18,953 nucleotides of DNA from an uncultured Lachnospiraceae bacterium (GCA_946621895.1 CAMOOZ010000039.1:1-18953); one strand, 5' to 3'; counted from the stretch's first letter, positions 1 to 8,366 are shown. Numbers and translations: made by a program. The notes: generated by a model from the letters alone, not told the origin.

Positions 1-783
1 ATGAAGGTGGTCATTCTTGCGGGAGGCCTCGGGACGAGAATTACCGAAGAATCACAGTTCAGGCCAAAGCCCCTGGTGGAAATAGGCGGTGAGCCGATCA
101 TCTGGCATATTATGAAGGAATATGCCTGGTACGGACACGACGAGTTCATCATCTGCGCGGGTTATAAGCAGGACATGATGAAGAAGTGGTTTGCGGATTA
201 TTTCATTCGCAGCAGTGATATTTCCTTTGATTACCGGCAGGGAAGGGAGGAGATCACGGTTCACCATCAGCACTGCGAGCCCTGGAAGGTCACCGTCGTG
301 GACACCGGACTGAATACGATGACGGGCGGGCGCATCAGAAGAGTCCGGGAATATGTGGGGGACGAGACCTTCCTGATGACCTATGGAGACGGGGTTTGCG
401 ATGTGGATATCAACAGGCTGATCGAATTCCATAAAAGCCACGGGAAGATCGCGACGCTCACCGCGGTGCTGCAGGAGCAGCAGAAGGGCGTTCTGGATAT
501 CGGAGGGGACAACGCGGTCAAATCCTTCAGGGAGAAGCATGTGTCCGACAGCGCTCCGATCAATGCCGGCTATATGGTGCTGGAACCCCAGATCTTTGAT
601 TATATCGAGGGAGACCAGACCATTTTTGAGCAGGATCCGCTGGAGAGACTGGCCGACGAGGGTCAGCTCATGTCGTACATGCATCGGGGCTTCTGGCAGT
701 GTATGGATAACAAAAGGGAGATGGATATGCTGGAGAAGCTTTTGAACGCCGGGAAAGCTCCCTGGAAAAAGTGGGAGGACTGA
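1..783 (+). CDS. rfbF: Glucose-1-phosphate cytidylyltransferase
   Basis: Catalyses CTP + alpha-D-glucose 1-phosphate to CDP-glucose + PPi, the entry step to CDP-3,6-dideoxyhexoses, in the cytoplasm. The protein is 260 aa, close to the family's usual ~257 aa. It opens with the sugar-nucleotidyltransferase signature (AGGLGTR, residues 7-13) and the downstream RPKPLVEIG, where the lysine contacts phosphates. TYGDGVCDVD near residue 127 is the family's metal/sugar-binding loop, and NAGYMVLEP and FWQCMDNKREM near the C-terminus are typical of the CDP-glucose branch rather than of RmlA or GalU. The ATG is the first base of the window, so its ribosome binding site and any upstream partner are not visible. 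Its stop codon is immediately followed by the start of rfbG with no gap, so the two are almost certainly co-transcribed and translationally coupled. Also known as ddhA or ascA. Confidence 0.95.
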   Translation: MKVVILAGGLGTRITEESQFRPKPLVEIGGEPIIWHIMKEYAWYGHDEFIICAGYKQDMMKKWFADYFIRSSDISFDYRQGREEITVHHQHCEPWKVTVVDTGLNTMTGGRIRRVREYVGDETFLMTYGDGVCDVDINRLIEFHKSHGKIATLTAVLQEQQKGVLDIGGDNAVKSFREKHVSDSAPINAGYMVLEPQIFDYIEGDQTIFEQDPLERLADEGQLMSYMHRGFWQCMDNKREMDMLEKLLNAGKAPWKKWED

Positions 784-1836
784 ATGCTTGACCTGAGCTT
801 TTATCACGGAAAAAAAGTGCTCCTGACGGGTCATACCGGATTTAAGGGCTCCTGGATGAGCGTAATGCTCGCGAACGCCGGCGCCGAGGTTACCGGGTAT
901 TCAAGCTGCAGCAGGACGGAAACCAGGCTTTTTGATCTTTGCGGAGTGAAAAAGCAGCTTAACCATGTAAAGGGCGATGTCAGGGATTTAAAGCATCTGC
1001 TGGAGGTGTTCGAGACTGCCCGCCCCGAAATCGTAATCCACATGGCAGCGCAGCCCCTCGTCCGTGAATCCTACAGGGATCCGGTAAACACCTACAGCAC
1101 GAATGTGATGGGTACGGTAAACATCTGTGAGGCGGTCAGGCAGACGCCCTCCGTGAAGTCCTTTCTGAATGTTACCACGGATAAGGTTTATGAAAATAAG
1201 GAATGGGCATGGGGATACCGGGAGAACGAGCCGCTGGACGGTTACGATCCGTACAGCAATTCCAAGTCCTGCTCGGAGCTGGTAACGCATTGCTATAAAT
1301 CCTCCTTTTTCCGTGACAGCCGCGTGGCTATTTCTACAGCCAGAGCCGGAAATGTCATCGGGGGAGGCGATTTTGCGGAAAACAGGATCATTCCGGACTG
1401 TGTCAGGGCGGCGACCAGGGGCGAGACCATTGTGGTGCGGAATCCTTTTTCCACACGGCCATATCAGCATGTGCTGGAGCCAGTCTATGCCTACCTGATG
1501 ATCGCGGCGAAGCAGTATGAGGACCCGGAGCTTTCCTCCTGGTATAACATAGGCCCGGACGACGGGGATTGTTTCCGGACGGGTGCTTTGGTCGATCTTT
1601 TTGTGAAGAGCTGGGGGGATGGGCTGAAGTGGAAAGCGGAAGCGGACGGCGGCCCCCATGAAGCGAATTATTTAAAGCTTGATTGTTCAAAGCTCAAAAG
1701 CACCTTTGACTGGCATCCCCGCTGGAATCTGGAAACCGCGATAGAGAAGGTCGTTGAGTGGACCAGAGCCTGGATTGCGGGACAGGATGTGCGTCCGGTT
1801 ATGGATCAGCAGATCAATGAATTTCTGGAGGGATAG
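784..1836 (+). CDS. rfbG: CDP-glucose 4,6-dehydratase
   Basis: Converts CDP-glucose to CDP-4-keto-6-deoxyglucose using tightly bound NAD+, the second step to 3,6-dideoxyhexoses. The 350-aa length matches the family. It is an extended short-chain dehydrogenase: the Rossmann dinucleotide motif TGHTGFKG is at residues 15-22, the catalytic Thr-Asp-Lys triplet typical of this dehydratase at about 132-134 (TTDKVY), and the YxxxK pair at Tyr157/Lys161 (YSNSK). HMAAQPLV and the later STRPYQHVLEP are characteristic of CDP-glucose rather than dTDP-glucose dehydratases. It starts directly after the rfbF stop and its own stop abuts the rfbH start, so the three genes form one tightly coupled block. Local base composition is GC-rich (38 of 60 bases G/C on the row starting at 1381). 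Also called ddhB or ascB. Confidence 0.95.
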   Translation: MLDLSFYHGKKVLLTGHTGFKGSWMSVMLANAGAEVTGYSSCSRTETRLFDLCGVKKQLNHVKGDVRDLKHLLEVFETARPEIVIHMAAQPLVRESYRDPVNTYSTNVMGTVNICEAVRQTPSVKSFLNVTTDKVYENKEWAWGYRENEPLDGYDPYSNSKSCSELVTHCYKSSFFRDSRVAISTARAGNVIGGGDFAENRIIPDCVRAATRGETIVVRNPFSTRPYQHVLEPVYAYLMIAAKQYEDPELSSWYNIGPDDGDCFRTGALVDLFVKSWGDGLKWKAEADGGPHEANYLKLDCSKLKSTFDWHPRWNLETAIEKVVEWTRAWIAGQDVRPVMDQQINEFLEG

Positions 1837-3186
1837 ATGACTGCGTGGAAGGATGAAGCTGAGGCCAGAGAGCAGATAAAGGCGCTTGTCGCTCAGTATT
1901 ATCATGATTTTAAGGAAAAAAAGGAGGAGTTTAAGCCGGGGAACCGCATCGTTTATGCTTCCCGCGTATTTGATGAAAGGGAAATGCAGGCGCTGACGGA
2001 TGCCGCACTGGATTTCTGGCTTACGACAGGCCGTTTCGCTGACCGGTTTGAAAAGGAATTTGCTGCATGGATCGGCGTGAAATATGCTCATCTGGTCAAT
2101 TCCGGTTCATCGGCCAATCTTATCGCTTTTATGGCCCTTACCGCGCCGGAGCTGGGGGAGCGGCAGATCAGAAGGGGAGACGAGGTGATCACGGTGGCGT
2201 GCGGGTTTCCGACCACCGTCGCGCCCATTCTCCAGTATGGCGCTGTTCCCGTGTTCGTTGACGTTACTGTCCCGCAGTACAATATCGATGTGACAAAGCT
2301 GGAGGCTGCTTTATCTGACAGAACAAAGGCGGTCATGATCGCGCATACCCTGGGGAATCCCTTTGACATTAAAGCCGTTAAGGAATTCTGTAACGCACAT
2401 CGCCTCTGGCTGGTGGAAGACAATTGTGATGCCCTGGGAACCAGGTACACGATAGACGGTGTGACGAAGTTCACCGGCACCTGGGGAGACATCGGTACAT
2501 CCTCTTTCTATCCCCCGCATCATATTACCATGGGGGAGGGCGGCGCTGTTTACACAGACAATCCGCTGCTGCATCGCCTGATCCTCTCCTATCGTGATTG
2601 GGGGCGCGACTGCGTTTGTCCCTCCGGTCATGACGGTGTCTGCGGACACCGGTTTGACAGACAGTTCGGTGAGCTGCCCTTTGGATATGACCATAAATAC
2701 ACCTACAGCCATTTCGGCTACAATCTTAAGGCGACGGATATGCAGGCAGCCATAGGCTGTGAACAGCTGAAGAAGTTTTCCGGTTTTATTGACAGAAGAA
2801 GACATAACTGGGACAGGCTCCGAAGGGCATTGGACATGCTGGCTGACAGACTGATCCTTCCAGAACCCGCTGAGAAATCCGAACCCTCCTGGTTTGGCTT
2901 CCTGATTTCCGTAAAACCCGAATCAGGCCTTGAGCGGAACAGAATCGTGAAACACCTGGAAGCGCATAATATTCAGACAAGACTGCTTTTTGGCGGAAAC
3001 CTGATAAGGCATCCGGCCTTTGACCGGATCAGAAATACGGATGCGTATCGAGTGGCAGGGGAGCTGACGCAGACGGATTTCATTATGAATAATGCTTTTT
3101 GGGTCGGTGTTTATCCCGGCATGACGGATGAGATGATTGATTATATGGCGCAGGTCATGATTGAGGCTGTGAATCAGCAGGGTTGA
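1837..3186 (+). CDS. rfbH: CDP-6-deoxy-D-xylo-4-hexulose-3-dehydrase (E1)
   Basis: PMP- and [2Fe-2S]-dependent dehydrase that removes the C3 hydroxyl of CDP-4-keto-6-deoxyglucose; the family normally works with an NADH-dependent iron-sulfur flavoprotein reductase (E3, DdhD/AscD). At 449 aa it has the aspartate-aminotransferase fold of the DegT/DnrJ/EryC1 superfamily. The usual PLP-binding lysine is absent and replaced by histidine in [13 protein letters not shown] (His228/His229), the hallmark of this enzyme. The iron-sulfur ligands are visible as Cys259-X1-Cys261-X7-Cys269 with a distal Cys197 in EDNCDALG. I recall 57 residues between the distal and next Cys in the Yersinia enzyme; here there are 61. 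The ATG follows the rfbG stop directly. No E3 gene lies in the window. Also called ddhC or ascC. Confidence 0.95.
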   Translation: MTAWKDEAEAREQIKALVAQYYHDFKEKKEEFKPGNRIVYASRVFDEREMQALTDAALDFWLTTGRFADRFEKEFAAWIGVKYAHLVNSGSSANLIAFMALTAPELGERQIRRGDEVITVACGFPTTVAPILQYGAVPVFVDVTVPQYNIDVTKLEAALSDRTKAVMIAHTLGNPFDIKAVKEFCNAHRLWLVEDNCDALGTRYTIDGVTKFTGTWGDIGTSSFYPPHHITMGEGGAVYTDNPLLHRLILSYRDWGRDCVCPSGHDGVCGHRFDRQFGELPFGYDHKYTYSHFGYNLKATDMQAAIGCEQLKKFSGFIDRRRHNWDRLRRALDMLADRLILPEPAEKSEPSWFGFLISVKPESGLERNRIVKHLEAHNIQTRLLFGGNLIRHPAFDRIRNTDAYRVAGELTQTDFIMNNAFWVGVYPGMTDEMIDYMAQVMIEAVNQQG

Positions 3187-3194
3187 AGTTTTGA

Positions 3195-4925
3195 ATGAAG
3201 GCATCTGATTATATAGTGGAATTTTTAATTGAAAAGGGCATAACGGATGCATTTGGTTACCCTGGCGGAATGGTAACGCAATTGATGGATTCTTTTGCGC
3301 ATTATCACAGCCGCATATCAGCGCATGTAACCTATCATGAACAGGGGGCGGCATTTGCCGCTTGCGGATATGCGCAGACAAGCGGGAAACCGGGGGTTGC
3401 CTATGCGACCTCAGGTCCCGGCGCAACGAATTTAATCACCGGCATCGCCAATGCGTATTTTGATTCAATACCTTCAATCTTTATCACCGGTCAGGTAAAC
3501 AGTAATGAGATTAAGGGTGATTATGGAGTACGGCAGAGAGGATTTCAGGAGACAGATATCGCCTCTGTCGTAAAGCCGGTGACAAAGTATGCCGTATCTG
3601 TAGAAAAAGCGGAAGAGCTTCCGGAGAAGCTGGAAAAGGCATATAGAATTGCCATGGACGGAAGAAGAGGCCCGGTGCTTCTGGATGTCCCGATGAATGT
3701 TTTTAAAACAGAGCTTAAAACATCTGCTACCGGAACAATTCAGGAGCAAGACACATCAATTCACAGCCGCATAACGGATATTGATCATGCTGCTGCAGAA
3801 ATAAGAGCGGCATTAAGGACGTCCATTCGTCCGGTTCTGCTCCTTGGCGCGGGTGTAAAGAGAGAAGGCATTGAGGAAAGAATCAGAGCGGAGGGCTGCA
3901 GGCTGGGGATCCCGATAGTTTCCTCAATGATTTCTTTTGATGTGATGAAGGACAGTACAAATTATTATGGCTTTCTCGGAGCCTACGGCCACAGGTGTGC
4001 GAACTTTATAGCAGCCAGGAGCGACCTGATTATTTCCATAGGATCCCGGCTGGACATCAGGCAGGTGGGGGTGAACAGGGAAGCTTTTGCGCCTGACGCG
4101 AAAATTCTTCGTTTTGATATAGATAAAGGAGAGCTTGAATACAGGGTTCATCAGGATGAAAAGCAGATATGCACAGATATTGAAACGGTCGTGGAGGCGC
4201 TGAAACGGATAGAAGCATATCATTACAGCCCGTGGGTTGCTGTCTGTGACAAAATCAGAGATACGCTAAAGGGTGTGGATGACAACCATATCGGAAGGAT
4301 GATGGAGAAGCTGAGCGAGCGGATTCCGGATGATGCTGTCATCACAACGGATGTTGGACAAAATCAGGTGTGGGTGGCTCAATATTTCAGGGTTAAGTCC
4401 CGTCAGAGGGTTCTGTTTTCAGGAGGCCATGGAGCAATGGGGTATGCGCTTCCGGCTGCGATTGGCGCCTATTATGGAGCCGGGAGAAAGCCTGTATACT
4501 GCATAACCGGTGATGGCGGTTTACAGATGAACATTCAGGAGATGCAGTTCATTAAGCGAGAGAATATCCCGATTAAAGTGATCGTGCTTAACAATAACGC
4601 ATTGGGGATGATTCGTCACTTTCAGGAAATGTATTTTGATTCGAGGTATTTCCAGACAAATCCTGAAGGCGGGTTTTCTTCTCCTGATTTTTCAAGGCTT
4701 GCCGATGCTTACGGAATCAGAAACCGCAGGGTGGAGGAAAACGAAACAGAAAGCGTCAGCTGGTCAGAGGGTCCCGAGCTTTTGGAGGTAATGCTTAGAG
4801 GAGACACTTATGTATCACCCAAGCTTGAATTCGGGAGGCCAAATCAGGATCAGGAGCCATTAATTGACAGAGGGCTTTATGAAAGGCTTATGAAAATGCA
4901 GCCTGGAGACATTACAGAAGAGTAA
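3195..4925 (+). CDS. ThDP-dependent acetolactate-synthase-like enzyme, probable YerE-type acetyl-transferring enzyme on CDP-3,6-dideoxy-4-ketohexose
   Basis: A 576-aa protein with the three-domain layout of acetohydroxyacid synthase. The N-terminal Pyr domain carries the cofactor-activating glutamate (Glu49 in YHEQGAAF). The middle domain has SIGSRLDIRQVG, aligning with the AHAS region near FAD. The C-terminal PP domain has GDG at 439-441 and the Asn run at 466-468 of the ThDP/Mg motif. No AHAS regulatory subunit (ilvN) or other branched-chain amino acid gene is nearby. It follows rfbH by 8 nt and overlaps the next SDR gene by one base. In Yersinia, YerE is a ThDP- and FAD-dependent member of this family that transfers an acetyl unit from pyruvate to C4 of CDP-3,6-dideoxy-4-ketohexose. 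That role is inferred here from family plus context. Base composition is lower in GC than rfbFGH. The ribosome binding site is weak. Confidence 0.8.
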   Translation: MKASDYIVEFLIEKGITDAFGYPGGMVTQLMDSFAHYHSRISAHVTYHEQGAAFAACGYAQTSGKPGVAYATSGPGATNLITGIANAYFDSIPSIFITGQVNSNEIKGDYGVRQRGFQETDIASVVKPVTKYAVSVEKAEELPEKLEKAYRIAMDGRRGPVLLDVPMNVFKTELKTSATGTIQEQDTSIHSRITDIDHAAAEIRAALRTSIRPVLLLGAGVKREGIEERIRAEGCRLGIPIVSSMISFDVMKDSTNYYGFLGAYGHRCANFIAARSDLIISIGSRLDIRQVGVNREAFAPDAKILRFDIDKGELEYRVHQDEKQICTDIETVVEALKRIEAYHYSPWVAVCDKIRDTLKGVDDNHIGRMMEKLSERIPDDAVITTDVGQNQVWVAQYFRVKSRQRVLFSGGHGAMGYALPAAIGAYYGAGRKPVYCITGDGGLQMNIQEMQFIKRENIPIKVIVLNNNALGMIRHFQEMYFDSRYFQTNPEGGFSSPDFSRLADAYGIRNRRVEENETESVSWSEGPELLEVMLRGDTYVSPKLEFGRPNQDQEPLIDRGLYERLMKMQPGDITEE

Positions 4926-5836
4926 TGAAAATAATGGTATCCGGCGCGACCAGCATGATCGGATCGGCGCTTGCAAACAGATTGATGGAATGCGGCCATG
5001 AGGTGATAGCCATTGTCCGGAAAAACAGCCGAAAAACAAAAGGGCTGGCACGGAGAAGCGGCTTATCTGTAATTGAGTGCGATATGTCTGATTATGAAGG
5101 TCTCAGCAAGCTTTACAGCGGGACGCTTGATGCTGCCATTGCCCTGGCCTGGGACGGTACGCGGGGAAATGCGCGAAACGATCGGGAAATCCAGGCGAAT
5201 AATTTTAAAGCGAATAAGGACTTTCTGCGTGCGGTAATTCACATGGGATGCAAAAAGTTTTTTACCGCAGGATCCCAGGCGGAATATGGGTCGGCATATA
5301 ACGAGGATTTAATCAAAGAAGAGACAGTGCCAAAACCGAATACTGAATACGGAAAATACAAGCTGCTGTTTTATGAAGCGGCAAAATCGTATTGTGAAGA
5401 AAATGGCTGTATACTGATCGAACCCAGGTTTTTCAGTCTGTATGGTTCCCAGGATTTTGAGGGGACGCTGATCATTTCCATATTAAAGAAAATGCTGGCG
5501 AATGCGCAATGTGATTTAACGGAATGCATACAGCTCTGGGATTATCTTTATATTGATGACGCAGTCAATGGACTCATGACCTTAATAGAAAACAAAAAGG
5601 CGGAAGGGATTTATAATGTCGGTTACGGCGATGCCCGTCCCCTGAAGGATTTTATTGAGGAGATGCGAAAGCTTACAAACAGTCAGAGCGTTTTGAATTA
5701 CGGCGCCGTCCCCTATCCGGAGAACGGAATGGTTAATGTAAATCCCTGTGTGAAAAAGCTGAAGAGCCTTGGATGGAAGCCGGAGGTTACATTTTCTGAG
5801 GGAATTCGAAGGATAATCGATACGCTCAGGCAGTAG
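4925..5836 (+). CDS. NAD(P)-dependent SDR (epimerase/reductase), probable YerF-like final reductase
   Basis: A 303-aa extended short-chain dehydrogenase of the NAD-dependent epimerase/dehydratase family. The nucleotide-binding loop is SGATSMIGSAL (residues 6-16), in which the middle glycine of GxxGxxG is a serine. The catalytic triad is visible as Ser117 (AGSQAEYG) and Tyr142/Lys146 (YGKYK). Its ATG overlaps the TAA of the preceding ThDP enzyme by one base (TAATG), so translation is coupled. By position it would act after the acetyl transfer, most simply as the ketone reductase that finishes a branched 3,6-dideoxyhexose, as YerF does in Yersinia. Alternatives are a CDP-abequose/paratose-synthase-type C4 reductase or a C2 epimerase; sequence motifs alone do not separate them. 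The gene is AT-rich compared with rfbG (25 of 60 bases G/C on the row starting at 5281). Confidence 0.72.
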   Translation: MKIMVSGATSMIGSALANRLMECGHEVIAIVRKNSRKTKGLARRSGLSVIECDMSDYEGLSKLYSGTLDAAIALAWDGTRGNARNDREIQANNFKANKDFLRAVIHMGCKKFFTAGSQAEYGSAYNEDLIKEETVPKPNTEYGKYKLLFYEAAKSYCEENGCILIEPRFFSLYGSQDFEGTLIISILKKMLANAQCDLTECIQLWDYLYIDDAVNGLMTLIENKKAEGIYNVGYGDARPLKDFIEEMRKLTNSQSVLNYGAVPYPENGMVNVNPCVKKLKSLGWKPEVTFSEGIRRIIDTLRQ

Positions 5837-5846
5837 AGCAAAGCAT

Positions 5847-7046
5847 ATGAACATTTTGATCCTTACAACCATATATCGGGACCCGGAGGACTCCAGGGAA
5901 GCGGAGACTACGCCTGTCGTTCAGAATTTCGCGAGGGAATGGGTAAAACAGGGACACAGGGTTATTTTGATTCATAATTTCAATACATTTCTTTTGCCCT
6001 TATACTACGCACCAAAGCGGTTCTATGACATTATTTCAAATAAGCTCGGGTTTCGGATGACCTTAAACCCAAAGCAAAGAAAGCCGCTGCACTATATGAA
6101 CGAAGGTGTAAGCGTATATCGTGTTCCGATTCTGAAAGTAATCCCCATGGGGTCATATGGGAAGGGAAGGCTGGCCGGCCAGTTGAAAAAGATTGCTGGA
6201 ATACTGGAAGCCAACGCCTTTATTCCGGATGTGATTGCCGCGCATGCCGAAAACCCCCAGGTCTATCAGCTGCATGAATTGAAGAAAAGATATCCGGAGG
6301 CGGTAACAAGCCTGGTTTTTCATGGCGTTGAGTATTTAAACCGGCCCGGGTTCAGAGAATGGAAGGAAAGCTATTTTCCGGAAATTGACCATATCGGATT
6401 TCGTTCCGAAAATATTTTAAGAAGAGCAAAAGCAGTTTTGGGCTTTAATCGTGATTATTTCATGTGTCCTTCCGGCATTGCAAATCAGTATATCCTGAAA
6501 AACATTCCGGAGAAGAATGTACCGGTAAGAAAATTTATATATGTAGGGAATTTGATAGAAAGAAAGCATTTAAAGACATTGATCGAAGCACTGGCGAGAT
6601 ACCCTGAGCGGGGATATGAGCTGACTGTTATAGGTGATGGCCCCCAAAAGGATGAGGATGAAGCATTGGCAAGAGAATCGGGCGTCAAGGCCCGGTTCCA
6701 TGGAAAGCTGCCGCATCCGGATGTGATAAAAGAAATGCGAAAAGCGGATTGCTTTGTGATGGTCAGCACAGGGGAAGCCTTTGGTCTCGTCTATCTTGAA
6801 GCAATGGCGCAGGGATGCATTACTGTTGCTTCAGAAAAGGAGGGCATGGAGGGTATCATTGAATCGGGCAAGAATGGATATCTTTGCAAAGCAGGGGATA
6901 CGGATTCTTTGTCTGCTGTTCTGGATAAGCTCGAAGCATTAGGCGATGCCCAAAGAAATGCGTTAAGAAGAGCTGCATTGAAATTGGCTGCAGAATATTC
7001 TGAAACAAATGCAGCAGTCAATTACCTTAAACATCTGACGCTTTAA
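5847..7046 (+). CDS. Glycosyltransferase family 4 (GT-B fold)
   Basis: A 399-aa cytoplasmic or membrane-associated glycosyltransferase that probably transfers one sugar of the surface polysaccharide to a lipid-linked acceptor; donor and acceptor cannot be read from sequence. The N-terminal acceptor domain begins MNILILTTIYRDPE. The C-terminal donor domain starts at about residue 230 with KFIYVGNLIERKHL, followed by TVIGDGP. The retaining GT4 EX7E motif is clear: Glu310 and Glu318 in GEAFGLVYLEA. No signal peptide or membrane span is evident. It starts 10 nt after the SDR gene with a weak ribosome binding site (GAGCAAAG). It is among the most AT-rich genes of the window (22 of 60 bases G/C on the row starting at 6541), suggesting a different origin from rfbFGH. 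Confidence 0.88.
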   Translation: MNILILTTIYRDPEDSREAETTPVVQNFAREWVKQGHRVILIHNFNTFLLPLYYAPKRFYDIISNKLGFRMTLNPKQRKPLHYMNEGVSVYRVPILKVIPMGSYGKGRLAGQLKKIAGILEANAFIPDVIAAHAENPQVYQLHELKKRYPEAVTSLVFHGVEYLNRPGFREWKESYFPEIDHIGFRSENILRRAKAVLGFNRDYFMCPSGIANQYILKNIPEKNVPVRKFIYVGNLIERKHLKTLIEALARYPERGYELTVIGDGPQKDEDEALARESGVKARFHGKLPHPDVIKEMRKADCFVMVSTGEAFGLVYLEAMAQGCITVASEKEGMEGIIESGKNGYLCKAGDTDSLSAVLDKLEALGDAQRNALRRAALKLAAEYSETNAAVNYLKHLTL

Positions 7047-7069
7047 AATCGAGGCAGAAGTTTTTTACC

Positions 7070-8254
7070 ATGAAACGTATCGTCATCATCACCGGCGGGA
7101 TCGAGACACAGGGATTTTTTTCTCTGGAGCTTGCAAAGACGCTGAAGGCCCTGGGCCATCCCATCTATAATATCAACTTGGAATACGAGGAAAAATCCCT
7201 GATGGGGCTGCTTCGCTTTGTCGATAAGGGAAACACGGTCCTGCTGACCTTTAATTTCCACGGGATCTCCGGGGAGGATATTTTTTTTCGTGAGGACGGA
7301 ACCCTTTTCTGGGACGAATTCGATATTCCATGTCTGAATATCGTCGTGGATCATCCGCTTTACTATCATCATTTTCTGGAAAAGCCTCCGCATCACTATA
7401 CACATATTAACATAGACAGATTTCATCGAGTCTATATGAGGCGCCATTTTCCCGACATTGATGCGGAAAGCTTTCTGCCGCTGGCCGGAACCGCTGTTTC
7501 CCGTGAGCATAAAAAGCAGCGCGCAGATCAGCAGGATCGCCCTCTGGACATTGTTTTTGCGGGAAATTATACGCCTCCCTCTGCCTTTGAACAGTACATT
7601 ACCAGGCTGGATGACGATTACACCTCCTTCTACTATGGGATCATTGAGGAGCTTTTGACCCATCCGGAAAGAACTCTTGAGGCTGTCGCCGAGGAGCATA
7701 TCCGCAGGGAGATCCCGGAGGTCACGGAGGAGGAGCTGAAGTCGGTTTTTCCCAATCTCACCTTCATTGATCTTTATGTGCGCTTTGAAATGCGCGGCAG
7801 GGCGATCAAAACACTGACCGAAGCCGGTTTTCCGGTCCATGTTTACGGAGAGGGCTGGGAAAAGCTTCCCACGAACCGGCCTGAGCTGCTGATCCGCCAT
7901 GGTTCAGCAGATTCTCTCGGCTGCCTTAAGGCGCAGGCAGCAGCGAAGGTATCCTTAAATGTGATGCCCTGGTTTAAGGACGGCGCTCATGACAGGGTTT
8001 TTAATTCCTGCGCAAACGGCGCCGCGGTGCTGACGGATAAAAGCATATATCTGAACGAGGTGCTTGAGGATGGGACCGAAGCCTGCTATTATGAGCTGAC
8101 GGATATGGATGCGCTCCCCGCGCTTGCGGAGCGCTTATTGAAGGACAGGGAATACAGATTAACGCTTGCACAGGAAGGGCAGCGCAAAACGGCAGCACAG
8201 CATCTCTGGCAGCATCGCGCGAAGGTATTGCATGAAATGATGGAATGTGTATGA
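7070..8254 (+). CDS. CgeB/DUF3880-type glycosyltransferase
   Basis: A 394-aa protein of the group annotated as CgeB-like or DUF3880 glycosyltransferases. The N-terminal half (MKRIVIITGGIETQGFFSLELAKTL cut to its start; DHPLYYHHFL near residue 105) is the DUF3880-like part. The C-terminal half from about residue 240 has the Glyco_trans_1_2 pattern: HVYGEGW, then LNVMPWFKDGAHDRVFNSCANGA with a run of small residues, and the terminal region rich in Leu/Arg. It is probably a second sugar transferase of the same polysaccharide; substrates are unknown. No signal peptide is seen. It lies 23 nt after the GT4 gene. Base composition rises again (35 of 60 bases G/C on the row starting at 7861), so it marks the right edge of the AT-rich block. 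It is the last gene before a probable terminator. Confidence 0.8.
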   Translation: MKRIVIITGGIETQGFFSLELAKTLKALGHPIYNINLEYEEKSLMGLLRFVDKGNTVLLTFNFHGISGEDIFFREDGTLFWDEFDIPCLNIVVDHPLYYHHFLEKPPHHYTHINIDRFHRVYMRRHFPDIDAESFLPLAGTAVSREHKKQRADQQDRPLDIVFAGNYTPPSAFEQYITRLDDDYTSFYYGIIEELLTHPERTLEAVAEEHIRREIPEVTEEELKSVFPNLTFIDLYVRFEMRGRAIKTLTEAGFPVHVYGEGWEKLPTNRPELLIRHGSADSLGCLKAQAAAKVSLNVMPWFKDGAHDRVFNSCANGAAVLTDKSIYLNEVLEDGTEACYYELTDMDALPALAERLLKDREYRLTLAQEGQRKTAAQHLWQHRAKVLHEMMECV

Positions 8255-8259
8255 TTGCA

Positions 8260-8297
8260 GCATGGCGGGAGTGAAACGAAGCCATGCGTCGCTTTTT
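8260..8297 (+). terminator. Probable rho-independent terminator of the polysaccharide operon
   Basis: Perfect 7-bp inverted repeat GCATGGC (8260-8266) / GCCATGC (8281-8287) with a 14-nt loop, followed after GTCGC by TTTTT (8293-8297). It lies just after the last glycosyltransferase stop. The U-tract is five bases and set back from the stem, so termination may be partial. Confidence 0.5.
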
Positions 8298-8336
8298 CAT
8301 ATGTGGTTTGTGACGGCGAGTCATGAGGAGAGATTG

Positions 8337-8366
8337 ATGAAAATCGTCGGAATGGAGGAAAAATGA
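8337..8366 (+). CDS. Nine-codon leader ORF overlapping proC
   Basis: A short reading frame encodes MKIVGMEEK and stops at TGA (8364-8366), which overlaps the proC start codon (8363-8365) as ATGA. It has its own good ribosome binding site, AGGAG at 8326-8330, six bases before its ATG. The proC ribosome binding site (GGAGG, 8354-8358) lies inside it. Ribosomes finishing the mini-ORF would end on the proC start, so it could couple or buffer proC translation. The peptide has no prolines, so a classical proline attenuation peptide is unlikely. It may instead be a remnant of an older proC start, since MKIVG resembles MKVGLIG. Expression is not demonstrated. Confidence 0.35.
   Translation: MKIVGMEEK

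Noticed and set aside
52..834. 260-codon minus-strand reading frame opposite rfbF
   Set aside because: Shadow of rfbF, whose motifs and coupling to rfbG are clear.
3195..4925. Calling the ThDP enzyme a biosynthetic acetolactate synthase (ilvB)
   Set aside because: No regulatory subunit or branched-chain amino acid gene is nearby, and it is embedded, with overlaps, in a nucleotide-sugar cluster where a YerE-type role fits better. Not excluded outright.
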